A stretch of DNA of 12,782 bases, taken from contig JAZNGX010000130.1 in NCBI GenBank assembly GCA_045576675.1, forward strand, positions 1 through 12,782. Reading direction: 5' to 3'. Below, one piece after another: positions 6,855 through 12,782 of this stretch (its first letter is position 1; each line of letters begins with the position of its first letter). This DNA is from JAZNGX01 sp045576675. GTDB lineage: Bacteria > Bacillota > Clostridia > Monoglobales > Firm-18. A model generated the notes under the pieces. That model searched no databases and had not been told where the DNA came from. It saw only the letters and a program-made list of their open reading frames with translations. A program made the translations under genes and the position numbers.

Positions 6855-8072
6855 ATGTTAAAAGGTAATGCTCTTGTTGGTCAGTCTGGTGGCCCTACTA
6901 CTGTAATTAATTCATCTCTTGCAGGTGTAATAAATGCCGCTGTAAATGCAGAGTGCATTGAAAAAGTATATGGTATGAGATTTGGAATTAACGGTGTTAT
7001 TGACGAGGATTTTGTGGATTTGGGTGAAAAATTTTCAAGTTCAGAAAAAATCGAATTGTTACGCTTAACACCTGCATCATATCTTGGTTCTTGCAGAAAA
7101 AGACTCTCTGATGAATTTGACAGTGAATATGAAAAGATTTTTGAAGTATTTAAAAAATATAATATAGCTTATTTTTTCTATATCGGCGGTAATGATTCAA
7201 TGGATACAGTTCTCAAATTATCAAGTTATGCTGAAAAAATTAACTACCCTGTAAGAATAGTTGGTGTACCTAAAACTATAGATAACGACCTTGATGTTAC
7301 CGACCATACACCCGGCTATGGCTCAGCAGCAAAATTTGTTGCATCTGCAGTAAGGGAAATTGCAATTGATGCAACAGTATATAACTTTAATTCTGTTACA
7401 ATAGTTGAAATTATGGGAAGAAACGCAGGCTGGCTTACTGCTGCTGCCGCACTGGCAAGGACAGAGACGTTGCCTGCACCTCATCTGATATATCTTCCCG
7501 AAGTTGACTTTGACATAGATAGATTTATTGATGATATAGTTGAAGTTAGTGAAACTCATAAAAATATGATTATTGCAGTATCTGAAGGAATTAAAACTGC
7601 CGAAGGGAAGTATATATGCGAAGGCTTTGATATTGGTACTGTTGATGCTTTTGGTCACAAACAGTTATCCGGTGCTGCAGTTGTACTTGCTTCAGTTGTA
7701 AATAAACGACTTGGATGGAAGGTTCGTGGTATGGAGCTTAATCTTATGCAAAGATGTGCAGCACATATTGCTTCCAAAACTGACAATGACGAGGCTTTTA
7801 TGATAGGAGAAAAAGCTGTTCAAGCAGCAATTGAAGGCAACACTGGTTGTATGCCATACTTTATCCGTGTCGGACAGGCTCCTTATAAGCTGGAATTTGG
7901 TGTAGTTGACATTAAAAATGTTGCAAACATTGCAAAAACTGTTCCGCTTGATTGGATAAGCAGTGACCACAACGATGTTACCGAAGCTTGCGTTGAATAT
8001 ATTAAGCCTCTTATAAAAGGTGAAGTTGAAATAAAATTTGAAGATGGAGTACCTGTGTACCTGGACAGATAG
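6855..8072 (+). CDS. pfp: PPi-dependent 6-phosphofructokinase
   Basis: A 405-residue phosphofructokinase that phosphorylates fructose-6-phosphate to fructose-1,6-bisphosphate in glycolysis, in the cytosol. The donor is judged to be pyrophosphate rather than ATP: the nucleotide-site motif reads GGNDS (111-115), with D114 in place of the glycine of ATP enzymes (GGDGS), and the following loop reads VPKTIDND (138-145), with K140 where ATP enzymes carry glycine. These two changes are the established marks of PPi enzymes. D143 is the expected catalytic base, and MGRNAG (187-192) binds substrate. PPi enzymes are often reversible and so may also serve gluconeogenesis. The start at 6855 follows a GGGGG-type ribosome binding site and gives the family N-terminus MLKGNALVGQSGGPT; an earlier in-frame ATG at 6822 lies inside the promoter. 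ygiQ follows after only 2 nt. Confidence 0.93.
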   Translation: MLKGNALVGQSGGPTTVINSSLAGVINAAVNAECIEKVYGMRFGINGVIDEDFVDLGEKFSSSEKIELLRLTPASYLGSCRKRLSDEFDSEYEKIFEVFKKYNIAYFFYIGGNDSMDTVLKLSSYAEKINYPVRIVGVPKTIDNDLDVTDHTPGYGSAAKFVASAVREIAIDATVYNFNSVTIVEIMGRNAGWLTAAAALARTETLPAPHLIYLPEVDFDIDRFIDDIVEVSETHKNMIIAVSEGIKTAEGKYICEGFDIGTVDAFGHKQLSGAAVVLASVVNKRLGWKVRGMELNLMQRCAAHIASKTDNDEAFMIGEKAVQAAIEGNTGCMPYFIRVGQAPYKLEFGVVDIKNVANIAKTVPLDWISSDHNDVTEACVEYIKPLIKGEVEIKFEDGVPVYLDR

Positions 8073-8074
8073 TT

Positions 8075-9943
8075 ATGAAGAATAATGATTTTTTACCTAT
8101 AAGTAAAGATGATATGATTAAGCGTGGTATTAATAGACTTGATTTCGTCTATGTAGTTGGTGATGCTTATGTTGACCATCCATCGTTTGGATGTGCTATA
8201 ATTTCGCGTGTTCTGGAAGCAGCCGGATATACCGTTGGTATAATAGCACAGCCTGACTGGCGTACTGTTGACGATTTTAAAAAGCTTGATAAACCAAGGC
8301 TTGGATTTCTTGTCAGTGCAGGAAATATCGACAGTATGGTTAATCACTATACTGCTGCTAAAAAAATCCGTTCTGAGGACAGTTATTCACCAGGCGGTAA
8401 GGCGAATTGCCGACCTGACCGTGCCACAATAGTATACTGTAATAAAATTCGTGAGGCATATGGCGACGTTCCGATAATAATTGGTGGTGTTGAAGCTTCT
8501 TTAAGGCGTTTTGCCCATTATGATTATTGGGATAACAGAGTGCGTCGGTCTATGCTATTTGACAGCAGAAGTGACCTTTTGATTTATGGTATGGGAGAGC
8601 ATCAGATTGTAGAAATTGCAGATAAGTTGAATTCTGGTGTTTGCATAAAGGATGTTACTGATGTTAAAGGAACAGCGTATATTGCTTCTTCAAAACCTGA
8701 TTTTGCAGTTGAGATTCCCTCGTTTCAAAAGGTACGTGATGATAAATATCAATATGCAGTTTCATGCAAAATGCAGTATGAAATTAATGATGTTCTTGCA
8801 CAGCAGCATATTGATAAGTGGCTTGTTGTAAATCAGCCGTCAACACCGTTAACACAAAAGGAGCTTGATAAGGTTTATTCATTGCCTTATATGAGAGATT
8901 ATCACCCTGTGTATGAAAAGGATGGTGGAATACCTGCAATAAAAGAGGTGAAGTTCAGTATTACTTCATCAAGAGGCTGTTTTGGTGCCTGCAATTTTTG
9001 CTCAATCGCGTTTCATCAAGGTAGAAAGGTTACATCACGCAGTCACGAATCAATTATCCGTGAAGCGGAAATGCTTACGTATGAGCCTGATTTTAAGGGA
9101 TATATCAATGATGTTGGAGGACCTACTGCAAATTTCAGAAAAGGGCCTTGTGATAAAGAAACACCATGTTCTGCAAGGCAGTGTCTGTATCCTTCGCCGT
9201 GTAAAAACCTTAAAATTGACCACAAGGATTATTTGGCGTTATTAAGAAAGCTGAGAGCAATCCCTGGAATTAAAAAGGTGTTTATACGTTCCGGAATTCG
9301 TTATGATTATCTCACATATGATAAAGACGATACTTTTTTTAAAGAGCTTTGCGAGCATCACGTTAGCGGTCAGTTAAAAGTTGCTCCTGAACACGTGTCT
9401 GACAATGTATTGTCACTTATGGGCAAGCCTTCAAAAAATGTATATGACAGATTTGTTGAAAAATATAAAAGAATTAACGATAAGCTTGGCAAAAAACAAT
9501 TTCTTGTACCTTACCTGATGTCGTCACATCCGGGAAGCACAATTAATGATGCAATAATTTTAGCTGAGTATTTACGTGACCACGGCATTAATCCTCAGCA
9601 GGTTCAGGATTTTTATCCGACACCGGGTACGATTTCGACCTGTATGTATTACACAGGCATTAATCCACGCACTATGAAAAAGGTGTATGTACCCACAGAT
9701 TATAATGAAAAGCAGATGCAAAGGGCGCTGTTGCAGTACAGAAATCCGAAAAATTATAATCTTGTTTATAAAGCACTGACTATGGCAGGGCGTGAAGACT
9801 TAATAGGATATAGTAAAAAATGTTTAATAAAACCGAAGGGAGATAATAAAAATGGCAAAGATTTTGGACGGAAAGGCAGTATCACAAAGAATAAAGGACG
9901 AGCTAAAACAGCAGGTAGCAGACCTAAAAGCAAGAGGCGTTAG
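8075..9943 (+). CDS. ygiQ: YgiQ family radical SAM protein
   Basis: A 622-residue protein of the YgiQ (UPF0313) family, with an N-terminal B12-binding-like region and a radical SAM core; the reaction is not established. Seen: the family N-terminus FLPISKDDMIKRG with DFVYVVGDAYVDHPSFG (23-39), IIGGVEASLRR, the radical SAM signature RGCFGACNFC with C302, C306 and C309 as 4Fe-4S ligands, and a second cysteine cluster at C359, C365, C370 and C376 that may hold another metal site. The C-terminus is a Lys/Arg-rich tail of about 30 residues. The start lies 2 nt after the pfp stop with only a weak GGA upstream, so translation is probably coupled to pfp. The last 92 nt overlap folD in another frame, so the basic tail is read from the same DNA as the FolD N-terminus. 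Length is within the usual range for the family. Confidence 0.93.
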   Translation: MKNNDFLPISKDDMIKRGINRLDFVYVVGDAYVDHPSFGCAIISRVLEAAGYTVGIIAQPDWRTVDDFKKLDKPRLGFLVSAGNIDSMVNHYTAAKKIRSEDSYSPGGKANCRPDRATIVYCNKIREAYGDVPIIIGGVEASLRRFAHYDYWDNRVRRSMLFDSRSDLLIYGMGEHQIVEIADKLNSGVCIKDVTDVKGTAYIASSKPDFAVEIPSFQKVRDDKYQYAVSCKMQYEINDVLAQQHIDKWLVVNQPSTPLTQKELDKVYSLPYMRDYHPVYEKDGGIPAIKEVKFSITSSRGCFGACNFCSIAFHQGRKVTSRSHESIIREAEMLTYEPDFKGYINDVGGPTANFRKGPCDKETPCSARQCLYPSPCKNLKIDHKDYLALLRKLRAIPGIKKVFIRSGIRYDYLTYDKDDTFFKELCEHHVSGQLKVAPEHVSDNVLSLMGKPSKNVYDRFVEKYKRINDKLGKKQFLVPYLMSSHPGSTINDAIILAEYLRDHGINPQQVQDFYPTPGTISTCMYYTGINPRTMKKVYVPTDYNEKQMQRALLQYRNPKNYNLVYKALTMAGREDLIGYSKKCLIKPKGDNKNGKDFGRKGSITKNKGRAKTAGSRPKSKRR

Positions 9944-10724
9944 TGTAGGTCTTGCTGTTGTTATAGTAGGTGACGACCCTGCAAGCAGAGTTTATGTTAA
10001 TTCAAAAAAACGTGCCTGTGAGGAAATAGGTATATACTCAGAGAAGCACGCTCTTAGTGCACAGACAACGGAGGAGGAATTGTTAGCTCTTGTTGACAAG
10101 CTTAACAAGGATGATAATATAGATGGTATTTTAGTTCAGCTCCCCTTACCTAAAACAATAGATGAAAAGAAGATTATAAACGCAATCGACCCTAAAAAGG
10201 ACGTTGACGCATTCCACCCTGTAAACGTAGGTAAAATAATGATTGGTGACTTTGATTTTCTTCCTTGTACACCTGCAGGTGTTATGGAGCTTATTAAGGA
10301 AAGCGGTATTGAGGTAAGCGGTAAAAGCTGTGTGGTAATAGGAAGAAGTAACATCGTAGGTAAGCCACAGGCAATGCTTTTACTTCATAAAAACGGTACT
10401 GTAACTATTTGCCATTCAAAAACACAAAATTTAAAAGAGGTTGTAGCAGGTGCAGATATAGTTGTTGCAGCAGTAGGTGTACCCGAAATGGTAACAGGTG
10501 ATATGATAAAAGAGGGTGCTGTTGTTATTGACGTAGGTATGAACAGGCTTGAAAATAAAAAGCTTGTTGGTGACGTTAACTTTGAACAGTGCGAGAAAAA
10601 GGCGGCTGCAATTACACCTGTTCCGGGCGGTGTTGGACCCATGACTATTGCTATGCTTATGAAAAATACAGTTAAGGCTGCTGAATTAAAAAGGCATAAC
10701 AGAGGTGCCTACAATGCGGTTTAA
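9852..10724 (+). CDS. folD: FolD methylenetetrahydrofolate dehydrogenase/cyclohydrolase
   Basis: A 290-residue bifunctional enzyme interconverting 5,10-methylene-, 5,10-methenyl- and 10-formyl-tetrahydrofolate with NADP, supplying one-carbon units in the cytosol. Seen: VGDDPASRVYVNSKKRAC (39-56) with Y48 and the catalytic K52, DGILVQLPLP (91-100) with Q96, KKDVDAFHP (115-123) with D119, PCTPAGVMELI (138-148), the Rossmann stretch VVIGRSNIVGKPQA (161-174), and PVPGGVGPMT (256-265). All key residues are present; the usual DVDGFHP has alanine for glycine. The start is well supported by AAGGGAGA at 9836-9843 and a full FolD N-terminus (MAKILDGKAVSQRI), although it lies 92 nt inside ygiQ. The C-terminal residues after NTVKAAELK (RHNRGAYNAV) are not family-conserved and run into the structured spacer downstream. 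Confidence 0.96.
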   Translation: MAKILDGKAVSQRIKDELKQQVADLKARGVSVGLAVVIVGDDPASRVYVNSKKRACEEIGIYSEKHALSAQTTEEELLALVDKLNKDDNIDGILVQLPLPKTIDEKKIINAIDPKKDVDAFHPVNVGKIMIGDFDFLPCTPAGVMELIKESGIEVSGKSCVVIGRSNIVGKPQAMLLLHKNGTVTICHSKTQNLKEVVAGADIVVAAVGVPEMVTGDMIKEGAVVIDVGMNRLENKKLVGDVNFEQCEKKAAAITPVPGGVGPMTIAMLMKNTVKAAELKRHNRGAYNAV

Positions 10725-10838
10725 TATAATGAATTTTTCGCAGTGCTGCGTTAAAATGCTTGGAAATATCGCGCCTTGTGAGAACGACAATTCAAAAGGA
10801 CAAATATTTTACAAGTACAAGGCGTATTGGAGGTGCCT
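10702..10838. repeat. Structured folD-ybaK spacer between 9-bp direct repeats
   Basis: The 119 nt between folD and ybaK hold several linked structures. GAGGTGCCT occurs exactly at 10702-10710 and at 10830-10838. Just inside, 10712-10723 and the reverse complement of 10818-10829 agree at 8 of 12 positions. Further in there is a small hairpin with CGCAG (10739-10743) and CTGCG (10746-10750), and an 8-bp inverted repeat CGCCTTGT (10772-10779) with ACAAGGCG (10817-10824) around 37 nt. It could be a small mobile repeat, a leader RNA for ybaK, or chance. The second GAGGTG also serves as the ybaK ribosome binding site. No dispersed copy can be checked within this window. Confidence 0.35.
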
Positions 10839-10843
10839 CTGTT

Positions 10844-11320
10844 ATGCCTAATAAAACAAATGCAATGAGAATGCTTGATAAGGCAAAAATTCCTTATGAG
10901 GCACGGGAATATGAGGTTGATGAAAACGACTTATCCGGAACACACGTTGCGACCCAGATAGGCTTGTCCTTTGAACAGGTTTTTAAAACACTTGTTGCAA
11001 AGGGTGATAAGACAGGTCCTGTGGTGTTTTGTATTCCTGTAGATAAGGAAATAGACCTTAAAAAAGCTGCGAGCGTTACCAAAAATAAAAAGCTTGAAAT
11101 GGTGCACGTCAAGGATTTGCTTGGGTTAACGGGATATGTAAGAGGCGGCTGTTCCCCAATGGGAATGAAGAAAAAATTCCCGACTTACATATCTGAAAGT
11201 GCAAAAAACTTTGATAAAATAACGGTAAGCGCAGGTGTAAGAGGTTGTCAGCTGCTACTTTCGACAGATGACTTAATTAAGTTTACAAATGCAACTGTTT
11301 GTGATATAACAGCAAAATAG
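10844..11320 (+). CDS. ybaK: YbaK/EbsC-type Cys-tRNA(Pro) deacylase
   Basis: A 158-residue YbaK/ProX-fold protein that hydrolyses Cys-tRNA(Pro) mischarged by prolyl-tRNA synthetase; it acts in trans in the cytosol. Seen: KTNAMRMLDKAKIPYE (4-19), QVFKTLVAKGD (45-55) with K48, the probable functional lysine of the family, then PVDKEIDLKKAA (65-76), the family loop GYVRGGCSPMGMKKKFPTYI (97-116) and SAGVRGCQLLL (129-139). Length is usual. ATG 10844 is chosen over TTG 10760 because GGAGG (10829-10833) lies 10 nt upstream and the protein begins as expected; the added N-terminus of the longer version is read from the structured spacer. It lies 119 nt after folD, so it may be in the same transcript or have its own leader. 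Confidence 0.93.
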   Translation: MPNKTNAMRMLDKAKIPYEAREYEVDENDLSGTHVATQIGLSFEQVFKTLVAKGDKTGPVVFCIPVDKEIDLKKAASVTKNKKLEMVHVKDLLGLTGYVRGGCSPMGMKKKFPTYISESAKNFDKITVSAGVRGCQLLLSTDDLIKFTNATVCDITAK

Positions 11321-11391
11321 TTTTGTTGCGATAATCGCTAAGTGTATTTTAATGCAGGTTTTGTCGAATATTGTTGAAAGGAGAAATTGAA

Positions 11392-11940
11392 ATGAAAGCA
11401 AAACTGATTACAATTTCTTTATATCTATTACTTACTTTGATAGTGTGTGCTACTGGAGTTTACTGGCTTTTTACTTTTGCTTTTGATGATATTCTTAATT
11501 ACTATTATGGTGGGATTTTAAAATATATTTTTATCTTAATTATGATTTTAGTGATTATACTACCAATAATTAAATACAGAAAACATCAACAAAAATGGAT
11601 TTTGCCAGCAGTGTTGTGTCTAATGGTATTGATTACGCCTATATTTAACAATGGCATATTAAAATTCGTTGAAGATGACCTTAGGCTATATTCATGTGAG
11701 AAGTGGACACGACACGAAAAATTAAGAATTTATATGTTGGATGATTTAGAAACACATTATATATATAAGGGACAAAAATATGAATATGTAAAAAATCTGT
11801 TGGGCGAACCTGATTTTATTAGCGGAGAGAGTTCTCAACGTTATGAGTATTTCGTAAATCCCGGGTTTATGGATCCCATAATGTTCTATGTGCAATTTGA
11901 GGATGGTGTTGTTGTAGAAACAGGAAAACGACATACATAA
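11392..11940 (+). CDS. Membrane protein with BamE/SmpA-like C-terminal domain
   Basis: A 182-residue protein of unknown function. Three hydrophobic segments are visible: about residues 4-27 (LITISLYLLLTLIVCATG and on), 41-59 (KYIFILIMILVIILPII) and 68-85 (WILPAVLCLMVLITPIF). The remaining ~95 residues are polar. That tail has a short arrangement (RIYMLDDLETHYIYKGQKYE, then VKNLLGEPD, then a tyrosine-rich strand and FEDGVVVE) resembling the BamE/SmpA/OmlA-like fold, in which a helical pair is followed by LGxP and a beta sheet. This likeness is from pattern recognition and is uncertain. AAGGAG (11378-11383) lies 8 nt before ATG 11392, so that start is preferred over TTG 11371. It lies alone between ybaK and the hairpin array. 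It could be an accessory gene; the tail would face the outside if the N-terminus is inside. Confidence 0.75.
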   Translation: MKAKLITISLYLLLTLIVCATGVYWLFTFAFDDILNYYYGGILKYIFILIMILVIILPIIKYRKHQQKWILPAVLCLMVLITPIFNNGILKFVEDDLRLYSCEKWTRHEKLRIYMLDDLETHYIYKGQKYEYVKNLLGEPDFISGESSQRYEYFVNPGFMDPIMFYVQFEDGVVVETGKRHT

Positions 11941-12002
11941 TTTTTAAGTCTTGACTTGATGTTAACTTGGTGATAATACGCTTGGCATCTAGATTATAAA
12001 GT

Positions 12003-12200
12003 CTTTATATGCGGTGCACAGCACCGCAGCGATATGAATTCTAACGAATTCTCGATATGTGCTTCGCACTCGATATGCACAGGTGTGCTCGATATGTTGC
12101 TAACGCAACGAGAATTCATATCATATCGAGTTTGAACGAAGGGAAAACATATCGATTTTACGAAGTAAAAATATCGAGCAAACTTTAGTTTGCATATCGA
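12003..12200. repeat. Modular hairpin array with TCGATATG linkers in opposing orientations
   Basis: The gene-free stretch from 11941 to 12343 is dominated by this array. Short hairpins with different stems are joined by an 8-bp linker. TCGATATG occurs (one mismatch allowed) at 12029-12036, 12052-12059, 12070-12077 and 12089-12096; its reverse complement CATATCGA follows at 12122-12129, 12148-12155, 12170-12177 (one mismatch) and 12193-12200. Hairpins: TGCGGTGC/GCACCGCA (12010-12028), GAATTC/GAATTC (12036-12051), GTGC/GCAC (12059-12069), GCAC/GTGC (12077-12088), GTTGC/GCAAC (12096-12109), a weak GTTT/AAAC (12130-12148), TTTTAC/GTAAAA (12156-12170) and GCAAACT/AGTTTGC (12178-12193). GATATGAATTC (12031-12041) also pairs over 11 bp with GAATTCATATC (12112-12122). 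The whole can fold as nested, branched stems. Similar arrays probably occur elsewhere in such genomes; that is inference. From 11941 to 12002 nothing clear is seen. Confidence 0.8.
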
Positions 12201-12269
12201 CAAATTTTTTTGCCCCTAACTTGACAAAATCATATAAAAATTGTTGAAAAATGTAGAATAATAAATAGG

Positions 12270-12298
12270 TTGACAATATCCTACAATTTGTATATAAT
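12270..12298 (+). promoter_or_regulatory. Consensus sigma-A promoter of the phd-doc module
   Basis: TTGACA (12270-12275) and TATAAT (12293-12298) are separated by exactly 17 bp, a perfect consensus promoter. The start point should lie near 12305, about 39 nt before the antitoxin ATG. Such a strong promoter fits a module that needs tight self-repression. Confidence 0.85.
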
Positions 12299-12314
12299 AT
12301 AAATTGTAGGATAT
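12276..12314. promoter_or_regulatory. 14-bp inverted repeat over the -10 box, probable antitoxin operator
   Basis: ATATCCTACAATTT (12276-12289) and AAATTGTAGGATAT (12301-12314) form a perfect 14-bp inverted repeat with an 11-nt centre that contains the -10 box. Phd/YefM antitoxins are known to repress their own promoters by binding such palindromes, with the toxin as co-repressor. Protein bound here would block the promoter. The role is inferred from position and family knowledge. Confidence 0.75.
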
Positions 12315-12343
12315 ATTTATTGTACAAATAATAGGAGGTAGTT

Positions 12344-12586
12344 ATGAATATAAATACTGAAACAATTACAACTATGACAGAAGCAAATCAGAATTTTTCA
12401 AAGGTAGCAAAAGTTGCTGAGAACAATGGTCAGGCAGTTATCTTCAAAAACAACAAGCCGAAGTTTTTGCTTGTTGATATTGATTCTAATTCATATTTTG
12501 ATATTACTGATGACGAAAAAATAGATGTTGCTGCAAAAAGAATTATGCAAAGATTCAAACCTGCTTTTGAGGAGTTGGCAAAATGA
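12344..12586 (+). CDS. Phd/YefM-family antitoxin
   Basis: An 80-residue type II antitoxin. The N-terminal half has the Phd/YefM pattern: TITTMTEANQNFSKVAKVAE (residues 7-26), then a beta segment with QAVIFKNNKPKFLLVDID (30-47), which forms the dimeric DNA-binding fold in this family. The C-terminal ~30 residues (about 50-80) are polar and helical and should wrap the toxin. AGGAGG (12333-12338) lies 5 nt before the ATG. The stop overlaps the toxin start as ATGA, so both are translated together. It is driven by a consensus promoter inside a perfect inverted repeat, which suggests autorepression. Confidence 0.9.
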   Translation: MNINTETITTMTEANQNFSKVAKVAENNGQAVIFKNNKPKFLLVDIDSNSYFDITDDEKIDVAAKRIMQRFKPAFEELAK

Positions 12587-12782
12587 TTAAGTTGAGTAAA
12601 GAAAAAGTTTTGCTTTTGCATCAGTTAATAGCAGAAGAAACGGGTGGTAGTGTCGGCGTAAGAGATGTTGGTCTTTTAGAAAGTGCTCTTAACAATGCGT
12701 ATGCTACATTTGGCGGAGAAGAACTTTATAAAACAAAAGAAGAAAAAGCAGCAAGTCTTGGGTTTTCGTTGATATCTAATCA
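12583..12782 (+). CDS. doc: Doc-type toxin (Fic fold), 3' end outside the window
   Basis: The first 66 residues of a death-on-curing (Doc) family toxin, running off the window edge. The visible part reads MIKLSKEKVLLLHQLIAEE, then TGGSVGVRDVGLLESALNNA and an ending KAASLGFSLISN, which matches the Doc N-terminal region (RDVGLLESAL is typical). Doc toxins are Fic-fold kinases that phosphorylate EF-Tu and stop translation. The catalytic HPFxDGNKR motif would be expected immediately after the last visible codons, but it is not in view, so activity cannot be judged. GAGGAG (12569-12574) lies 8 nt before the ATG, and the start overlaps the antitoxin stop by 4 nt. Confidence 0.88.
   Translation, partial: MIKLSKEKVLLLHQLIAEETGGSVGVRDVGLLESALNNAYATFGGEELYKTKEEKAASLGFSLISN

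Noticed and set aside
10760..10843. Longer N-terminus for YbaK (TTG at 10760)
   Set aside because: It adds 28 residues read from the structured spacer; the ATG at 10844 with GGAGG upstream yields the usual family length.
11313..11341. Terminator after ybaK (CAAAA/TTTTG and GCGAT/ATCGC inverted repeats)
   Set aside because: Stems are only 5 bp, mostly A-T, with no T run after them.
11951..11979. Promoter TTGACT-17-TAATAC after the membrane protein gene
   Set aside because: The -10 box is a poor match and no gene follows before the phd promoter; it could at most transcribe the hairpin array.
12003..12200. CRISPR array
   Set aside because: The conserved units are only 8 bp, the intervals are about 10 to 26 bp and self-complementary, and the unit flips orientation. 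No cas gene is in view.
12178..12211. Rho-independent terminator made of the last hairpin and the following T7 run
   Set aside because: The T run begins 11 nt after the stem because the linker and CAAA intervene, so the layout is not that of an intrinsic terminator, though weak activity is possible.
11994..12327. Two minus-strand open frames (11994-12203 and 12121-12327) across the hairpin array and toxin-antitoxin promoter
   Set aside because: They run through palindromic repeats and the operator, lack convincing ribosome binding sites, and their products resemble nothing known.

Overview
The window reads as an AT-rich chromosomal segment from a Gram-positive anaerobe of the Clostridia, probably a gut Oscillospiraceae/Ruminococcaceae-like bacterium. 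This is an inference from the strong AGGAGG-type ribosome binding sites, sigma-A-like promoters, a PPi-dependent phosphofructokinase, a Clostridia-type YgiQ protein and a methionine gamma-lyase-like protein beside Maf. No rRNA, tRNA, CRISPR array or insertion sequence was recognised.

Layout. (1) 23-2085, plus strand: a PLP-dependent methionine gamma-lyase-like protein, a 64-residue cysteine-rich protein and a Maf nucleotide pyrophosphatase, closely packed as an operon. (2) 2054-5737: an AraC-type regulator (minus) diverging from xylB-xylA (plus). Together they form a compact xylose module that turns xylose into xylulose-5-phosphate. The 113 bp between them hold a good sigma-A promoter for the regulator, an extended -10 promoter for xylBA and a perfect 15-bp palindrome at the predicted regulator start point. 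(3) 5743-5774: a strong hairpin between the convergent ends of xylA and a DUF4380-like, probably carbohydrate-binding or mutarotase-fold protein (5779-6708, minus). (4) 6855-11320, plus: PPi-phosphofructokinase, YgiQ radical SAM protein, FolD and a YbaK/EbsC-type deacylase. pfp and ygiQ are 2 nt apart; ygiQ and folD overlap by 92 nt. (5) 11392-11940: a three-helix membrane protein with a BamE/SmpA-like C-terminal domain. (6) 11941-12343: a gene-free region with an elaborate array of short hairpins joined by an 8-bp linker (TCGATATG) that switches to its reverse complement halfway, followed by a consensus promoter inside a 14-bp inverted repeat. (7) 12344 to the end: a Phd/YefM antitoxin and the start of a Doc toxin, cut by the window edge.

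How the genes work together. Xylose isomerase and xylulokinase feed the pentose phosphate pathway, and PPi-phosphofructokinase handles the resulting fructose-6-phosphate, although it lies in a separate operon. FolD, Maf and YbaK are housekeeping functions (one-carbon metabolism, nucleotide-pool cleaning and tRNA proofreading). The last 1.4 kb has an accessory character. The most unusual parts are the hairpin array at 12003-12200, the structured folD-ybaK spacer, and the long ygiQ/folD overlap.
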